Source: Verrucomicrobia subdivision 6 bacterium (GTDB lineage Bacteria > Verrucomicrobiota > Verrucomicrobiia > Methylacidiphilales > Verrucolacustridaceae). Taken from it: a stretch of DNA of 35,611 nt. The DNA lies in the NCBI GenBank assembly GCA_945874125.1, contig CAMCFB010000010.1, positions 1-35,611 on the forward strand. Reading direction: 5' to 3'. Under the pieces are notes generated by a model. It was not told where the DNA came from, made no database searches, and was given only the letters and a program-made list of their open reading frames with translations. Shown here piece by piece: positions 23,977 through 31,786 of this stretch (position 1 is its first letter; each line of letters begins with the position of its first letter). Both the position numbers and the translations under genes were made by a program.

Positions 23977-24669
23977 CTAAGAGCCTAGCCGATACCCGCT
24001 CCCCCTCACCGTCTGAATCACCGCCCCCGCTTTGCCTAACTTATCGCGCAACCGCCGCACATGCGTATCCACCGTCCGCGTATCCAAATTCGCTTGGTAG
24101 CCCCACACCTCACTCAAAAGCACTTCTCGCGATAAAATAGTCCCTGCCCTCCTCGCCAGCAGATCCAGCAAACGATACTCGGTCGACGTCAAGACCAGCT
24201 TCTTACTTCCAATCGTCGCCGTCATACTGCTCCGATCCAGTTCAATACCCCCCGCCTTCACCGGGGCAGGCTTCGATACCCCTTGATCCGGTTGACGTCG
24301 CGCCACCGCCCGCACCCGCAAAAGCAGCTCCCGCGGACTGAACGGCTTCGTCACATAATCATCCGCCCCCACCTCCAAACCCGCCACCTTATCCCCCTCG
24401 GTCGACTTGGCCGTCAGCATCAAGATGGGAATACGTGAGGTGGCCGGATTCCTGCGCAAGGCCCGACACACCTCCATCCCACTCATCTCGGGCATCATCA
24501 GATCCAAAATGACCACCGAGGGGAGTTCCGCCTTGGCGATCGCCAACCCCTCCGCCCCGTTGTGCGCCTCCAAGACATCGAAACCGCCCGTCTTCAAATT
24601 GAGCCGCAACATGTCCCTCACATCTTTTTCATCCTCAATTATTAAAACCCGATCTCGCATCGCTTCCAT
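23977..24669 (-). CDS. phoB: Phosphate regulon response regulator PhoB
   Basis: A 230-aa OmpR/PhoB-family regulator. Receiver domain with IEDEKDVRDML (acidic pocket), phospho-acceptor Asp56 in VVILDLMMPEMSG, LTAKS and YVTKPFSPREL. The C-terminal winged helix (about 130-228) shows LTSTEYRLLDLLARRAG, LSREVLLSEVWGY, RTVDTHVRRLRDKLG and VRGSGYRL. The start at 24669 or three codons later is uncertain. A good Pho box 38 bases upstream indicates autoregulation. Confidence 0.93.
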   Translation of the reverse strand: MEAMRDRVLIIEDEKDVRDMLRLNLKTGGFDVLEAHNGAEGLAIAKAELPSVVILDLMMPEMSGMEVCRALRRNPATSRIPILMLTAKSTEGDKVAGLEVGADDYVTKPFSPRELLLRVRAVARRQPDQGVSKPAPVKAGGIELDRSSMTATIGSKKLVLTSTEYRLLDLLARRAGTILSREVLLSEVWGYQANLDTRTVDTHVRRLRDKLGKAGAVIQTVRGSGYRLGS

Positions 24670-24707
24670 TTATCTGCCCCCCATCCCAGTAAAACAAGAA
24701 CCCCAAA

Positions 24708-24725
24708 GTGACAATATCATGACAA
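24708..24725 (-). promoter_or_regulatory. Pho box in front of phoB
   Basis: On the minus strand: TTGTCAT-GATA-TTGTCAC, two nearly perfect 7-base direct repeats 11 bases apart, the classical Pho box layout (CTGTCAT-N4-CTGTCAT). It begins 3 bases after the stop of the upstream same-strand gene and lies 38 bases before the phoB start. Confidence 0.8.
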
Positions 24726-24727
24726 AA

Positions 24728-25231
24728 TTATGCTCCCCAAGTCGCCGCCAACGCCTCCACTTCCGACCTCAATCGATCCACCTCGCTCAACTTCACCTCT
24801 GGCTCCGGCACCAAAATCACCTCCCCCGTCACCTTATGCTCATACACCGTCACCCGCCCCTCCGGTCCCGTCGTCCGCTCCCGCACCAGCAAAATCTTTC
24901 TTCTCTCCAGCAAAAGCGCAAAAAGGAAAATCACCCGCGCCTCGGGACTCTCCGTCTGAACGGGTTGACCCAACCGCCGTCGCAGCTCCGCCTCCGCCCG
25001 CGCCGCCGGGGGCTCTTTCTCTACTTCGGGTGGTCGCGCTCGAAATTTTCCCTTCCAAAAACAGAAGTATGTCGGCCGACTCTCCTCCCGACTCCACACC
25101 TCCTCCGCGTAGTCCCTTCTCTCCATCCCACCCTCACCCGCGACCAGCACGGTGTACACCACCTGCCCGTCGGAAAAATCCTTTCCCGTCCCCGCACAAA
25201 GATGCGCCCGTGGGCGAATACTCCAATCCAT
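24728..25231 (-). CDS. Conserved hypothetical protein of unknown function
   Basis: A 167-aa cytoplasmic protein without signal or membrane segments. The N-terminus AHLCAGTGKDFSDGQVVYTVL followed by RRDYAEEVWSRE and FWKGKFRARPP resembles a short beta-rich domain with a single Cys that recurs in Verrucomicrobia hypothetical proteins. The second half is helical (EARVIFLFALLLERRKILLV) with YEHKVTGEVILVPEPEVKLSEVD near the end. It lies just upstream of the phoB Pho box on the same strand, so any read-through would enter phoBR. Function not assigned. Confidence 0.75.
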   Translation of the reverse strand: MDWSIRPRAHLCAGTGKDFSDGQVVYTVLVAGEGGMERRDYAEEVWSREESRPTYFCFWKGKFRARPPEVEKEPPAARAEAELRRRLGQPVQTESPEARVIFLFALLLERRKILLVRERTTGPEGRVTVYEHKVTGEVILVPEPEVKLSEVDRLRSEVEALAATWGA

Positions 25232-25292
25232 CCACCTTTTCTAGCCAGCCAGATTCAGTTGAAAAGAACCCCCTTCCAGCCAATCTCTCTTC

Positions 25293-25784
25293 ATGGATCC
25301 CCATTTTCTTCAACCCGAACACCTCCACGTCATGCTGAATCACTTTCCGATTATTCTGACCCTTCTCGTCCCCCCCATCCTACTGGCCGGGCTGTTCTTT
25401 CAGCAAAAGCCGATCCTTGCCGTCGGCTTCTCCCTTGCTCTTCTGGGCGCTCTCACGACCCCCGTGGTCATGCAAACCGGACACTCCGCTCACACTCGGT
25501 TTGAGATGGGTCAGATCCAGCCCCCGCTGGACGAAGACGGGGACATTGCTTCGGAAATGCACGAAGATATGGCCGAAAAGGCCGCCCCCATTCTATACCT
25601 CGTCGGTTTTGGAGGCATCGCTGGACTTCTGACTCTCCGTTTTCGCCCCGCCTGGGCAAAAGGTGCCGCCCTCGCCGTCACTCTGGCGGCAGGCGTCGCC
25701 TCCATTTTCACCCTGCAATCCGCCCAACTGGGCGGCCGCATCCGCCACCCCGAATTTCGCATCCAAAGGAAAGCCCGCCCATAA
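25293..25784 (+). CDS. DUF2231-like four-helix membrane protein
   Basis: A 163-aa protein beginning MDPHFLQPEHLHVMLNHFP, then about four hydrophobic helices: IILTLLVPPILLAGLFF, AVGFSLALLGALTTPVVM, AAPILYLVGFGGIAGLL and AALAVTLAAGVASIFTL. Conserved features are LHVMLNHFPI before helix 1, a small Gly/His loop (QTGHSAH), EMHEDMAEKA and a C-terminal QLGGRIRHPE. These fit the DUF2231-type family, with possible heme or metal-binding His residues. Divergent from the hypothetical gene at 25231. The left arm of the repeat array starts five bases after its stop. Confidence 0.7.
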   Translation: MDPHFLQPEHLHVMLNHFPIILTLLVPPILLAGLFFQQKPILAVGFSLALLGALTTPVVMQTGHSAHTRFEMGQIQPPLDEDGDIASEMHEDMAEKAAPILYLVGFGGIAGLLTLRFRPAWAKGAALAVTLAAGVASIFTLQSAQLGGRIRHPEFRIQRKARP

Positions 25785-25788
25785 TCCA

Positions 25789-25905
25789 CAAAAAATCGGC
25801 TTGTAACCCCCTGTCCTGCAACGACATGCTTGGGGTCGTAGGTCGAATAAGTAATTGTTGGTCAAGGGTTTACAAGTCGATTTTTTGATTTTGGGGTCGT
25901 AGGTC
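25789..25905. repeat. Left BIME-like repeat unit flanking the RAYT gene
   Basis: Two copies of GGGGTCGTAGGTC at 25832-25844 and 25893-25905, exactly 61 bases apart. Around the first copy is an imperfect inverted repeat. The left arm 25789-25822 (CAAAAAATCGGCTTGTAA...) matches the reverse complement of the right arm 25855-25887 at about 27 of 34 positions. The second copy ends nine bases before the stop of the transposase gene. Confidence 0.85.
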
Positions 25906-25913
25906 GATTTTTA

Positions 25914-26489
25914 CTAAGATAAAGCCCGACCGGTTAGAAGCGCGGATCGTATTTTGAACTCTTCCGCCGCATTCCCTCCACTATCTAAGAATACGCGCCA
26001 GTTTTCTGGTTTGGGGGTGGGCCAGGTGGCCAATCGAATCCCCAAGTCGGGTTGACCACAACTTGACCAGGTCCAGTTCATCGGATTTTCACATAGCCCC
26101 GCACGAACTGGATTTCTTTCAATATACCGAGCAACCAGCAAAAAGATCTGATTCCCTCTGACCAAATGGCAGCGGTATCGGCTCTGATAAACTGCCCCTC
26201 GACCGGTGGACTCAGACATCTTCCTCCAACGAATCGCATGAGTTGCCCCGAGCCATTTCAAAGCGCGACTGATCAATTTACCATCCCGACAGCTCGCCAA
26301 TAAATGCCAATGATTGGGCATGACGCAGTAGGCATAAACATCAAGTGGATAGCGCTGCATCGCCTCTCGGAACGTTTTCATCCAAACCCGATACTCCCCT
26401 TCGTTCGAAAAAAGCTTCACTTTTTCGGTTGCCCGGTTGCACAGGTGATAAACCTGCCCTGGAATTAAAAATCTTTTCGGCCGTGCCAT
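25914..26489 (-). CDS. REP-associated tyrosine transposase (RAYT, IS200-like Y1 family)
   Basis: A 191-aa single-copy-type Y1 transposase: RPKRFLIPGQVYHLCNRA at the start, the HUH motif in CVMPNHWHLL (H60, H62), GRGAVYQSRYRCHLV and the catalytic Tyr122 in ARYIERNPVRAGL followed by WSS. These are the hallmarks of TnpA-REP/RAYT proteins, which act on REP hairpins at single-stranded DNA rather than moving as full insertion sequences. It is bracketed by copies of the 13-base GGGGTCGTAGGTC motif on both sides, its likely substrate. ATG at 26489 without a strong ribosome binding site. Confidence 0.92.
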   Translation of the reverse strand: MARPKRFLIPGQVYHLCNRATEKVKLFSNEGEYRVWMKTFREAMQRYPLDVYAYCVMPNHWHLLASCRDGKLISRALKWLGATHAIRWRKMSESTGRGAVYQSRYRCHLVRGNQIFLLVARYIERNPVRAGLCENPMNWTWSSCGQPDLGIRLATWPTPKPENWRVFLDSGGNAAEEFKIRSALLTGRALS

Positions 26490-26556
26490 ATAAGATTAAA
26501 CCGCCGAAATGGAAAAAGGGTTCGGCGATATTTTGCATAATTTTCAGCCTTAATAT

Positions 26557-26813
26557 GGGGTCGTAGGTCACTTGGCAAAAACTGGCTTGCAAAGTGTTGT
26601 GCCACAATGACTTATTGGGGGTCGTAGGTCGAATAAGTGGTTGTGGGACAGGGGTTTACAAGCCGAATTTTTGATTTTGGGGTCGTAGGTCTATGTCAAA
26701 AACCAAGCATGTAAGGACATGACTTACAAGGGTTTATATGGGGTCTGAGGTCGTGTAATTCGTTGAAAGCCAGCTGCTTGGAAGGGAGTTTTTTGAATTA
26801 GGGGTCAGAGGTC
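26557..26813. repeat. Right BIME-like array, five motifs at a strict 61-bp period
   Basis: Motif copies at 26557, 26618, 26679 (GGGGTCGTAGGTC), 26740 (GGGGTCTGAGGTC) and 26801 (GGGGTCAGAGGTC), each exactly 61 bases after the previous one. Between the first two, 26576-26615 is largely the reverse complement of 26631-26673, so the second motif sits at the centre of a dyad. A more diverged dyad surrounds the fourth. The segment 26631-26678 is close to the left unit 25845-25892. This array fills most of the 26490-26867 non-coding stretch; 26814-26867 shows only a short TCATAG/CTATGA inverted repeat. Confidence 0.9.
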
Positions 26814-26867
26814 ATAGTTATTAAGCTATGAAGGGATTTGCCTTGAGATAAGTATAGCCAACTTTAC

Positions 26868-28163
26868 CTACGATTTTTTTTTCGATTTTAGTGTGCCTCC
26901 AGAAGGCGCGTTTGATTTTTTCGTACCCTCTGCTTTGGTAGGTTTTTTCTTGGCTTTTCCTTCTTGGTCGGAAACGGCCACCCCTGCCTCCTGCAAGTAA
27001 TCTTCGAGCTGGTTAGTCGCGAGTGGGGGTGGCTGAACCTCCTCCTGAACAACAGATTGAACCATCGCCTCCTGTTCAGGCGTGAGCATTACTTTGCTCT
27101 CCCATAGGCTTGCCACAACCGCCATCGATCCTAAACGACGCGCCCGTGGGTGGAGATGGGTCCTTGCCCTTTGCAGACCTTCGGTCCAGAGCAACTCCGC
27201 CTCGGCTTGATTCCCCATGCGCCAAAGTAATTCGGCGATTTCAGCATAGCACTTCGGCTGAGCCATATAAGGATTCTCAGGAATGGTTTCTTTCGCCTGG
27301 AGAATCCATTCCGATGCCTCTGGGGTTTTGTCGGATTCCATCAAGGCCCTGGCGACAAGAACCCTCCCCAAGGTGCCAGACTCAATTCGAGGACTAATTT
27401 GCAGACTGGTTTTTTGCGCCTTATCCAAGAGACGCGCCGAATCAACTTTAAGACCGAGCCTGTCCGCGGCTTTGGCCAGGGAAATATATGCTTGGACGCG
27501 GTCGACAACATACATCAAATCGGCCCGCTCCTCCGCTTTGTTTAACCATTTGGCCAACTTTTCGGAAGACCCCGCCTCGGGACGAATGCTCAATGCGATC
27601 ACCTCGAGAAGCTCAGGTTCCGTTCGCACACCCACCTCGTCCAGGGAAAGTTTGCCCCTACGAATTTGCTCAGCTTCGATCAACGACTGAGCCACGGCCA
27701 CATCGGCCGGATCAAAGAGCTTCTCTTTCCACTTCTTCGCCATGGCCAATTGATCCGTCGCCGCGTAGGCGTGCGCCATTTCAATGGCTAACTCTCTCGG
27801 CATGGTAAGAAAAAAACGGGCAGATTCCTGCTCCGCTTTCTGCAGATAGATCCGCGCGACTGACAGGTCCCCTTTTTGGGCAAAAAAGCATGCCAGCTTG
27901 GCCATTCCCACCAGGCCATGGTGAGTGTCCATCGCTTCTAATATTCCCATGGCTTGAACTGGGTAACCCGCTTGGGCCATTTGGACCGCCAACCCTTGAC
28001 CAGCTAAATCCTTGGCGTCTTGATCCCCACGAATCCCAGACCAAAGCTCTTTCATCAAAAGCAGCTGTGGTGGCAAAGGCTCCTGCTTATCTTTCAAAGA
28101 CTTGGAACCACACCCGACCAAAAAGCCGGCTAGCAATATCGTCATGACATAAAAAAATTTCAT
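26868..28163 (-). CDS. TPR-like outer-membrane or periplasmic lipoprotein
   Basis: 431 aa from ATG 28161-28163 (MKFFYVMTILLAGFLVGC), which has GGAGGA seven bases upstream; the track's 28199 start lies in the terminator hairpin. A type II signal with lipobox LVGC precedes lipidated Cys18. The body is a long run of helical hairpins of TPR/SEL type (LAGQGLAVQMAQAGYPVQA, AVARIYLQKAEQ-like, YAEIAELLWRMGNQAEAE). The C-terminus is Lys/Ser-rich (SKKKS). No enzymatic motif. It is the last gene of the exported-protein cluster and probably acts as a scaffold or assembly factor for it; that is inference. Confidence 0.78.
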   Translation of the reverse strand: MKFFYVMTILLAGFLVGCGSKSLKDKQEPLPPQLLLMKELWSGIRGDQDAKDLAGQGLAVQMAQAGYPVQAMGILEAMDTHHGLVGMAKLACFFAQKGDLSVARIYLQKAEQESARFFLTMPRELAIEMAHAYAATDQLAMAKKWKEKLFDPADVAVAQSLIEAEQIRRGKLSLDEVGVRTEPELLEVIALSIRPEAGSSEKLAKWLNKAEERADLMYVVDRVQAYISLAKAADRLGLKVDSARLLDKAQKTSLQISPRIESGTLGRVLVARALMESDKTPEASEWILQAKETIPENPYMAQPKCYAEIAELLWRMGNQAEAELLWTEGLQRARTHLHPRARRLGSMAVVASLWESKVMLTPEQEAMVQSVVQEEVQPPPLATNQLEDYLQEAGVAVSDQEGKAKKKPTKAEGTKKSNAPSGGTLKSKKKS

Positions 28164-28176
28164 ATATCGATCCTCC

Positions 28177-28212
28177 AAAAAAAGAGCGGGGGGAGCCAAG
28201 CTCCCCCCGCTC
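28177..28212 (-). terminator. Perfect 13-bp intrinsic terminator abutting a ribosome binding site
   Basis: Minus strand: GAGCGGGGGGAGC, loop TTG, GCTCCCCCCGCTC, then seven T. The T-run (28183-28177) is immediately followed by GGAGGA (28176-28171), the ribosome binding site of the downstream lipoprotein gene. It should end most transcripts of the beta-helix gene. Confidence 0.9.
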
Positions 28213-28235
28213 AGGACAACTCAGTAGGCTAACTT

Positions 28236-30329
28236 TTACAGTGCCATCACGCGGACAAAGATCTGGGTGCTACCTTTGCCAGCAAGATCAACCGTGGCAG
28301 AATTACCGTTACCAACCACAACTCCATCCGTCAAACCAGTGGCGGAGTTCACCGGAAGATAAGTTTTTCCACCATCCTCCGACGCTTGGACAGAGTACTT
28401 GACCCCATTGGCTGTCGGGAATGTGACCCTAGCAATGTTACCCGTGACTACACGAGAAACGGTAGGCACAGGGAACGCCGCGGTGGCAAAACCACCTTGC
28501 GGGGCGACACCTACATCCTCAAGAACTGACCAACCACTGAGCCAGTTACCATCTTTGAAGGCGCCACGGAAGTCGGTTTCGACAAACCAACCGGACTTAC
28601 GGGCGTAGCCATCCCCACCAGCGGTTTGGCTGGGACGGACACCAGCATCCACCAAGGCACCGGTGCGAGGATCCAAACTACCATAGTAACTAGCAATGGA
28701 GGCAGGGGTAATCACGGGCGAACCTGCGCTGTTTGTTTTGCCACCATTTAGGAGGGTGCTCACCGTGGTAACCGGGAGCGAACGAACTGCGTTGGTCAAA
28801 CCAACCACAAGCTGATACCCGGTATTGTTGGTCAACTTATTTACCACAGTAGCGTTATTTGTCTCACTGCCGGAAATAACCTTTAGCGAGCTACGAACCG
28901 CAAAGGTCGTGCTGCGAAAGAGCAAATCCTCCTCAGTGGGTGTGGTAGAGTCACCGACATTGTTGAACTCACCGCCGGTGGCACGCATGTTTAAGAAACG
29001 GTGGATAGCACCCGTGCCGTCTGTGCCAGCAACTGCCGTCGCCAAGGTTCCGTCCACAAGGGTCAAATCACTGGGATTTACGTAGACGCTATTAAATACC
29101 TTGCCGCCAACGTTGTCCTTTCGGTCGATACCATCGAAACCGCCACCGATACCGGTATAATTAAAGACGGTTGGTACAGAGTAAGGCTTACCGTTTTTCA
29201 CACTCTCAGGCCCGTCCCACTCGCCGAGGATATCACCTTCGTTGCCAACGGCACGACCCGTGGTCGTACCATCCTGGAAGTAGACATTGCCTTGCAGCTG
29301 AAGCATGAACTGAACATTACCATTATAACCCTGGTCAATATCGAAGCCATCGTCACCACCGGCTGTGCCCACGATGTAGCGGAAGTGATTCCTACCGCCG
29401 AAGGGCTCAAAATCGTCGTCCGCATTGTTATAGATTTCAACAAACTCGATGGAGGTGTTCCGGCCGAGAGCTCCCGAGGTCAAGCCATTGAGCTCGTTAT
29501 CAGGCGCAAAGAGAAAGCCACCGAAGCGAAGGCTAACGAAGCGGAGGGAGCCGCTGTTGTCGTTATCATCCGCGCCACCATAAAGTCCTCCGGAGAATGT
29601 GTACCCCGCGCGCGGAGAGATTCCGTAGATAGAGCTGTCGATCGCAGCCGTGCCTTCAATAAAGTTGGCACCAACACCTTTGGTTGAGGTCGCGATAACA
29701 GGTGCACTGATGTTGCTCCCGTCGTCCAGTGTACCGGTCGTGTTAAAGGCGAGTTTAGCCTTGCCGAGCATGACCAAGCCACCCCACTCCTGGTCAACTT
29801 GAAAGCGAGGCGTTGAAGCGGAGGCGCTCGAGGTGTAATCCCGAGGAGTAAAGTCCTGGTAGACGCCAGCTACTTCCTTTCCTTTGCCGCCATTGGCAAT
29901 CGTAGGGATCGTGGTCGCACCACCGGCAACAAACGGGTCGTCCAGATTGGTCATGACGATTGGAGCGTCCGCCGTGCCTTGGGCGACGATCTTTGCCCCA
30001 CGGCAAATAAAGAGTGCGCCGGGGTCATTTGGGTTGGTGGAAGTTCCCCCAGTAACCGTGTTAGCTTCAAAACGCACGATGGTTCCGGGCTCAATCGTTA
30101 AGACCGCTGGCTCCTCAACGAACACCATTTTGTCGACCACGTAGACCTTATCCGCAGTCCAACGCTGATCTTGGTTGATCAAGCAGATTTTGCCGGCCAA
30201 AACAGAAGAGCTATTGTTGACGATATTGCCCGGAATTTCCGAGACGTACACGAATTTTCCGGCTTGGGCAGTGTGACCCAATCCAGCTAGCGCGAGCGCT
30301 AGGGAGACGATTTTGAATGTTTTATTCAT
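28236..30329 (-). CDS. Exported right-handed beta-helix surface protein
   Basis: A 697-aa secreted protein. The signal peptide (FKIVSLALALAGLGHTAQA) is followed by VFVEEPAVLTIEPGTIVRFEA, ICRGAKIVAQGTADAPIVMTN, WGGLVMLGKAKL, IEGT, YGGADDNDNSGSLRFVSLRFGG, NELNGLTSGALGRNTSIEFVEI, NNADDDFEPFGGRNHFRYIVG and DDGFDIDQGYNGNVQFML (each quoted in part). This block is the pattern of beta-helix proteins common in Bacteroidetes and relatives. The last 90 residues (VPTVSRVVTGNIARVTFP, KYSVQASEDGGKTYLPV) form a fibronectin-like tail. SD AAGGAAAT upstream. Function probably surface layer or adhesion; unknown. Confidence 0.82.
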   Translation of the reverse strand: MNKTFKIVSLALALAGLGHTAQAGKFVYVSEIPGNIVNNSSSVLAGKICLINQDQRWTADKVYVVDKMVFVEEPAVLTIEPGTIVRFEANTVTGGTSTNPNDPGALFICRGAKIVAQGTADAPIVMTNLDDPFVAGGATTIPTIANGGKGKEVAGVYQDFTPRDYTSSASASTPRFQVDQEWGGLVMLGKAKLAFNTTGTLDDGSNISAPVIATSTKGVGANFIEGTAAIDSSIYGISPRAGYTFSGGLYGGADDNDNSGSLRFVSLRFGGFLFAPDNELNGLTSGALGRNTSIEFVEIYNNADDDFEPFGGRNHFRYIVGTAGGDDGFDIDQGYNGNVQFMLQLQGNVYFQDGTTTGRAVGNEGDILGEWDGPESVKNGKPYSVPTVFNYTGIGGGFDGIDRKDNVGGKVFNSVYVNPSDLTLVDGTLATAVAGTDGTGAIHRFLNMRATGGEFNNVGDSTTPTEEDLLFRSTTFAVRSSLKVISGSETNNATVVNKLTNNTGYQLVVGLTNAVRSLPVTTVSTLLNGGKTNSAGSPVITPASIASYYGSLDPRTGALVDAGVRPSQTAGGDGYARKSGWFVETDFRGAFKDGNWLSGWSVLEDVGVAPQGGFATAAFPVPTVSRVVTGNIARVTFPTANGVKYSVQASEDGGKTYLPVNSATGLTDGVVVGNGNSATVDLAGKGSTQIFVRVMAL

Positions 30330-30362
30330 TTGTGATATTTCCTTTTTGTTTTGTGTGATTGT

Positions 30363-31055
30363 TTAGGCCCGACGACGACGGAGTGCCACAAGTGCGGCAA
30401 CACCAGCAACAAGCAGAGAAAGACTGGAAGGCTCCGGCACAGAAGCAGAGGCCAGCGTGGTACCGCCCTCCGACCCGCTTATCCCGCCTACGAGGGCGGT
30501 GAAAAACTCGGGATCATTAATAAGTCCAAGATAGTTTTCAGTCGCAATAGCCTCAGGATCATATCCCAATAAGGCGGCATTAAACTGGCCAACGAAAACC
30601 TCACGGGTATCCACCGACGGGTTAAATGAGGCGCTGCCAGAAGTTAACACCAAGTAGGCAAGTGATGGATTGCCAATAGTCGGCACTCCATTGCCATCAA
30701 TGGAACTGGACGTATAAAGCTGCCCGCCAGGACCAGCAGTGTAGTTGAAGTCAAATACATTGCCGTCACCATTGAGTGTAAGCAAACCGCCAGTCAGTGT
30801 CCCAGAAGCCAACTGGGTGAAACCATAGTTAGAACCACTGGTGCTCCAGCTCAACCACTCGGTCCCGCTCCCTACGTTGCCGTAGCTAAAGGTTCCGATT
30901 TGGTAAGTGTAACTGGATGAGTTTCCCGAGGAGTTGAGCAATGTGGTGCCATCATATGCACCAACATAGCCGGTATAGTTTCGTTGGGCTTGAGCCGTTG
31001 TTGCCGTTAGGGCAATCAGGCCGGCGACCACCATCGATTGGATTGTTTGTTTCAT
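30363..31055 (-). CDS. PEP-CTERM sorting-domain protein A
   Basis: A 230-aa exported protein: signal peptide (MVVAGLIALTATTAQAQ), a Ser/Gly/Tyr-rich beta-type body, and a C-terminal PEP-CTERM tail VPEPSSLSLLVAGVAALVAL ending RRRRA. The tail is the substrate signal of exosortase/EpsH, which removes it as the protein is moved to the exterior, usually with exopolysaccharide. AAGGAGAT lies upstream. No exosortase gene is in the window. It is followed 33 bases later by the beta-helix gene. Confidence 0.88.
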   Translation of the reverse strand: MKQTIQSMVVAGLIALTATTAQAQRNYTGYVGAYDGTTLLNSSGNSSSYTYQIGTFSYGNVGSGTEWLSWSTSGSNYGFTQLASGTLTGGLLTLNGDGNVFDFNYTAGPGGQLYTSSSIDGNGVPTIGNPSLAYLVLTSGSASFNPSVDTREVFVGQFNAALLGYDPEAIATENYLGLINDPEFFTALVGGISGSEGGTTLASASVPEPSSLSLLVAGVAALVALRRRRA

Positions 31056-31080
31056 GTTTTTTCTAATCTCCTTATTTTGT

Positions 31081-31758
31081 TTATGATTTACGTTGAAAAC
31101 TACGCGCTAGGCAGAAGAGGAAGCCTGCCCCCGCCACTAGGATCCCAGAGGTTGGCTCCGGAACAGTTTGAACAGTTTGGAATCGACCTGCACCTTCCCC
31201 ATTGTCGAAAAGTGTACCGACGAGGATAGATGGCGCTGCATCGGCGTCTACAGAGGGCACGACCAGAGCGATGTCGATTGCACGAGCCAGATCGTCTGTT
31301 CCGGGATAGGCAGAATTCCATCGGATAGAACCGAACTCAGTTGCGCCCGCGGTAAAAAATACCGCGTCGATAAAGCGGGCAGCTAGGCCCGTGTCATCAC
31401 TTATGGTGCGCAGATAGAGCTCATCCGATCCATTGAACGTCATGCCGCTCCAAGAGTCAGATGCGCCAATGGTGAAGTAGGTCGACAGAGCGCCGCCCAG
31501 AGCTGCCGTGGGATCAGGCATGGCGGCTGCAGAAGCCACTGCCGATGCCAAGGCCGCGGAGTAGTCCGAGACACTGTCCTTCCAACTGCCGATGAAAACC
31601 GCCCCCGAACCTAGGTCAACCCCTGAACTGTTCGTCAGAACGTTGTCGCTGACAAGTTGCAGCCCTAGGTCAATCGTGGCAGCCCTCAGAGGACTTGCTC
31701 CTCCAAAGGCAACCGCAGCCATGATTGCGGTTACTTTGATTAAGCTTTGAACTTTCAT
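31081..31758 (-). CDS. PEP-CTERM sorting-domain protein B
   Basis: A 225-aa exported protein with a signal peptide (VTAIMAAVAFGGASPLRAA), a body with an initial LGLQLVSDNVLTNSSGVDLG and repeated acidic/Ser-rich beta stretches, and a C-terminal VPEPTSGILVAGAGFLFCLA followed by RSFQRKS, a PEP-CTERM signal. The body motif FIGSWKDSVSDYSAALASA differs from protein A, so the two share mainly the sorting tail. It sits between the TIGR02597-like gene (28 bases) and protein A (25 bases). Confidence 0.87.
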   Translation of the reverse strand: MKVQSLIKVTAIMAAVAFGGASPLRAATIDLGLQLVSDNVLTNSSGVDLGSGAVFIGSWKDSVSDYSAALASAVASAAAMPDPTAALGGALSTYFTIGASDSWSGMTFNGSDELYLRTISDDTGLAARFIDAVFFTAGATEFGSIRWNSAYPGTDDLARAIDIALVVPSVDADAAPSILVGTLFDNGEGAGRFQTVQTVPEPTSGILVAGAGFLFCLARSFQRKS

Positions 31759-31786
31759 GTTGTTTGCCTGGGTAAGGAATTACAGG

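Noticed and set aside
24407-25504. 365-aa plus-strand ORF
   Set aside because: Crosses phoB, its Pho box and the hypothetical gene in antisense; composition (His/Arg/Pro-rich) is that of a shadow frame.
26557-26813. CRISPR array (regular 61-bp spacing)
   Set aside because: The repeat core is only 13 bp and drifts, the 48-bp intervals are related inverted arms rather than unique spacers, and a RAYT gene, not cas genes, is adjacent.
29001-29687. 228-aa plus-strand ORF opposite the beta-helix gene
   Set aside because: Antisense to a well-supported exported protein; no ribosome binding site or recognisable domain.
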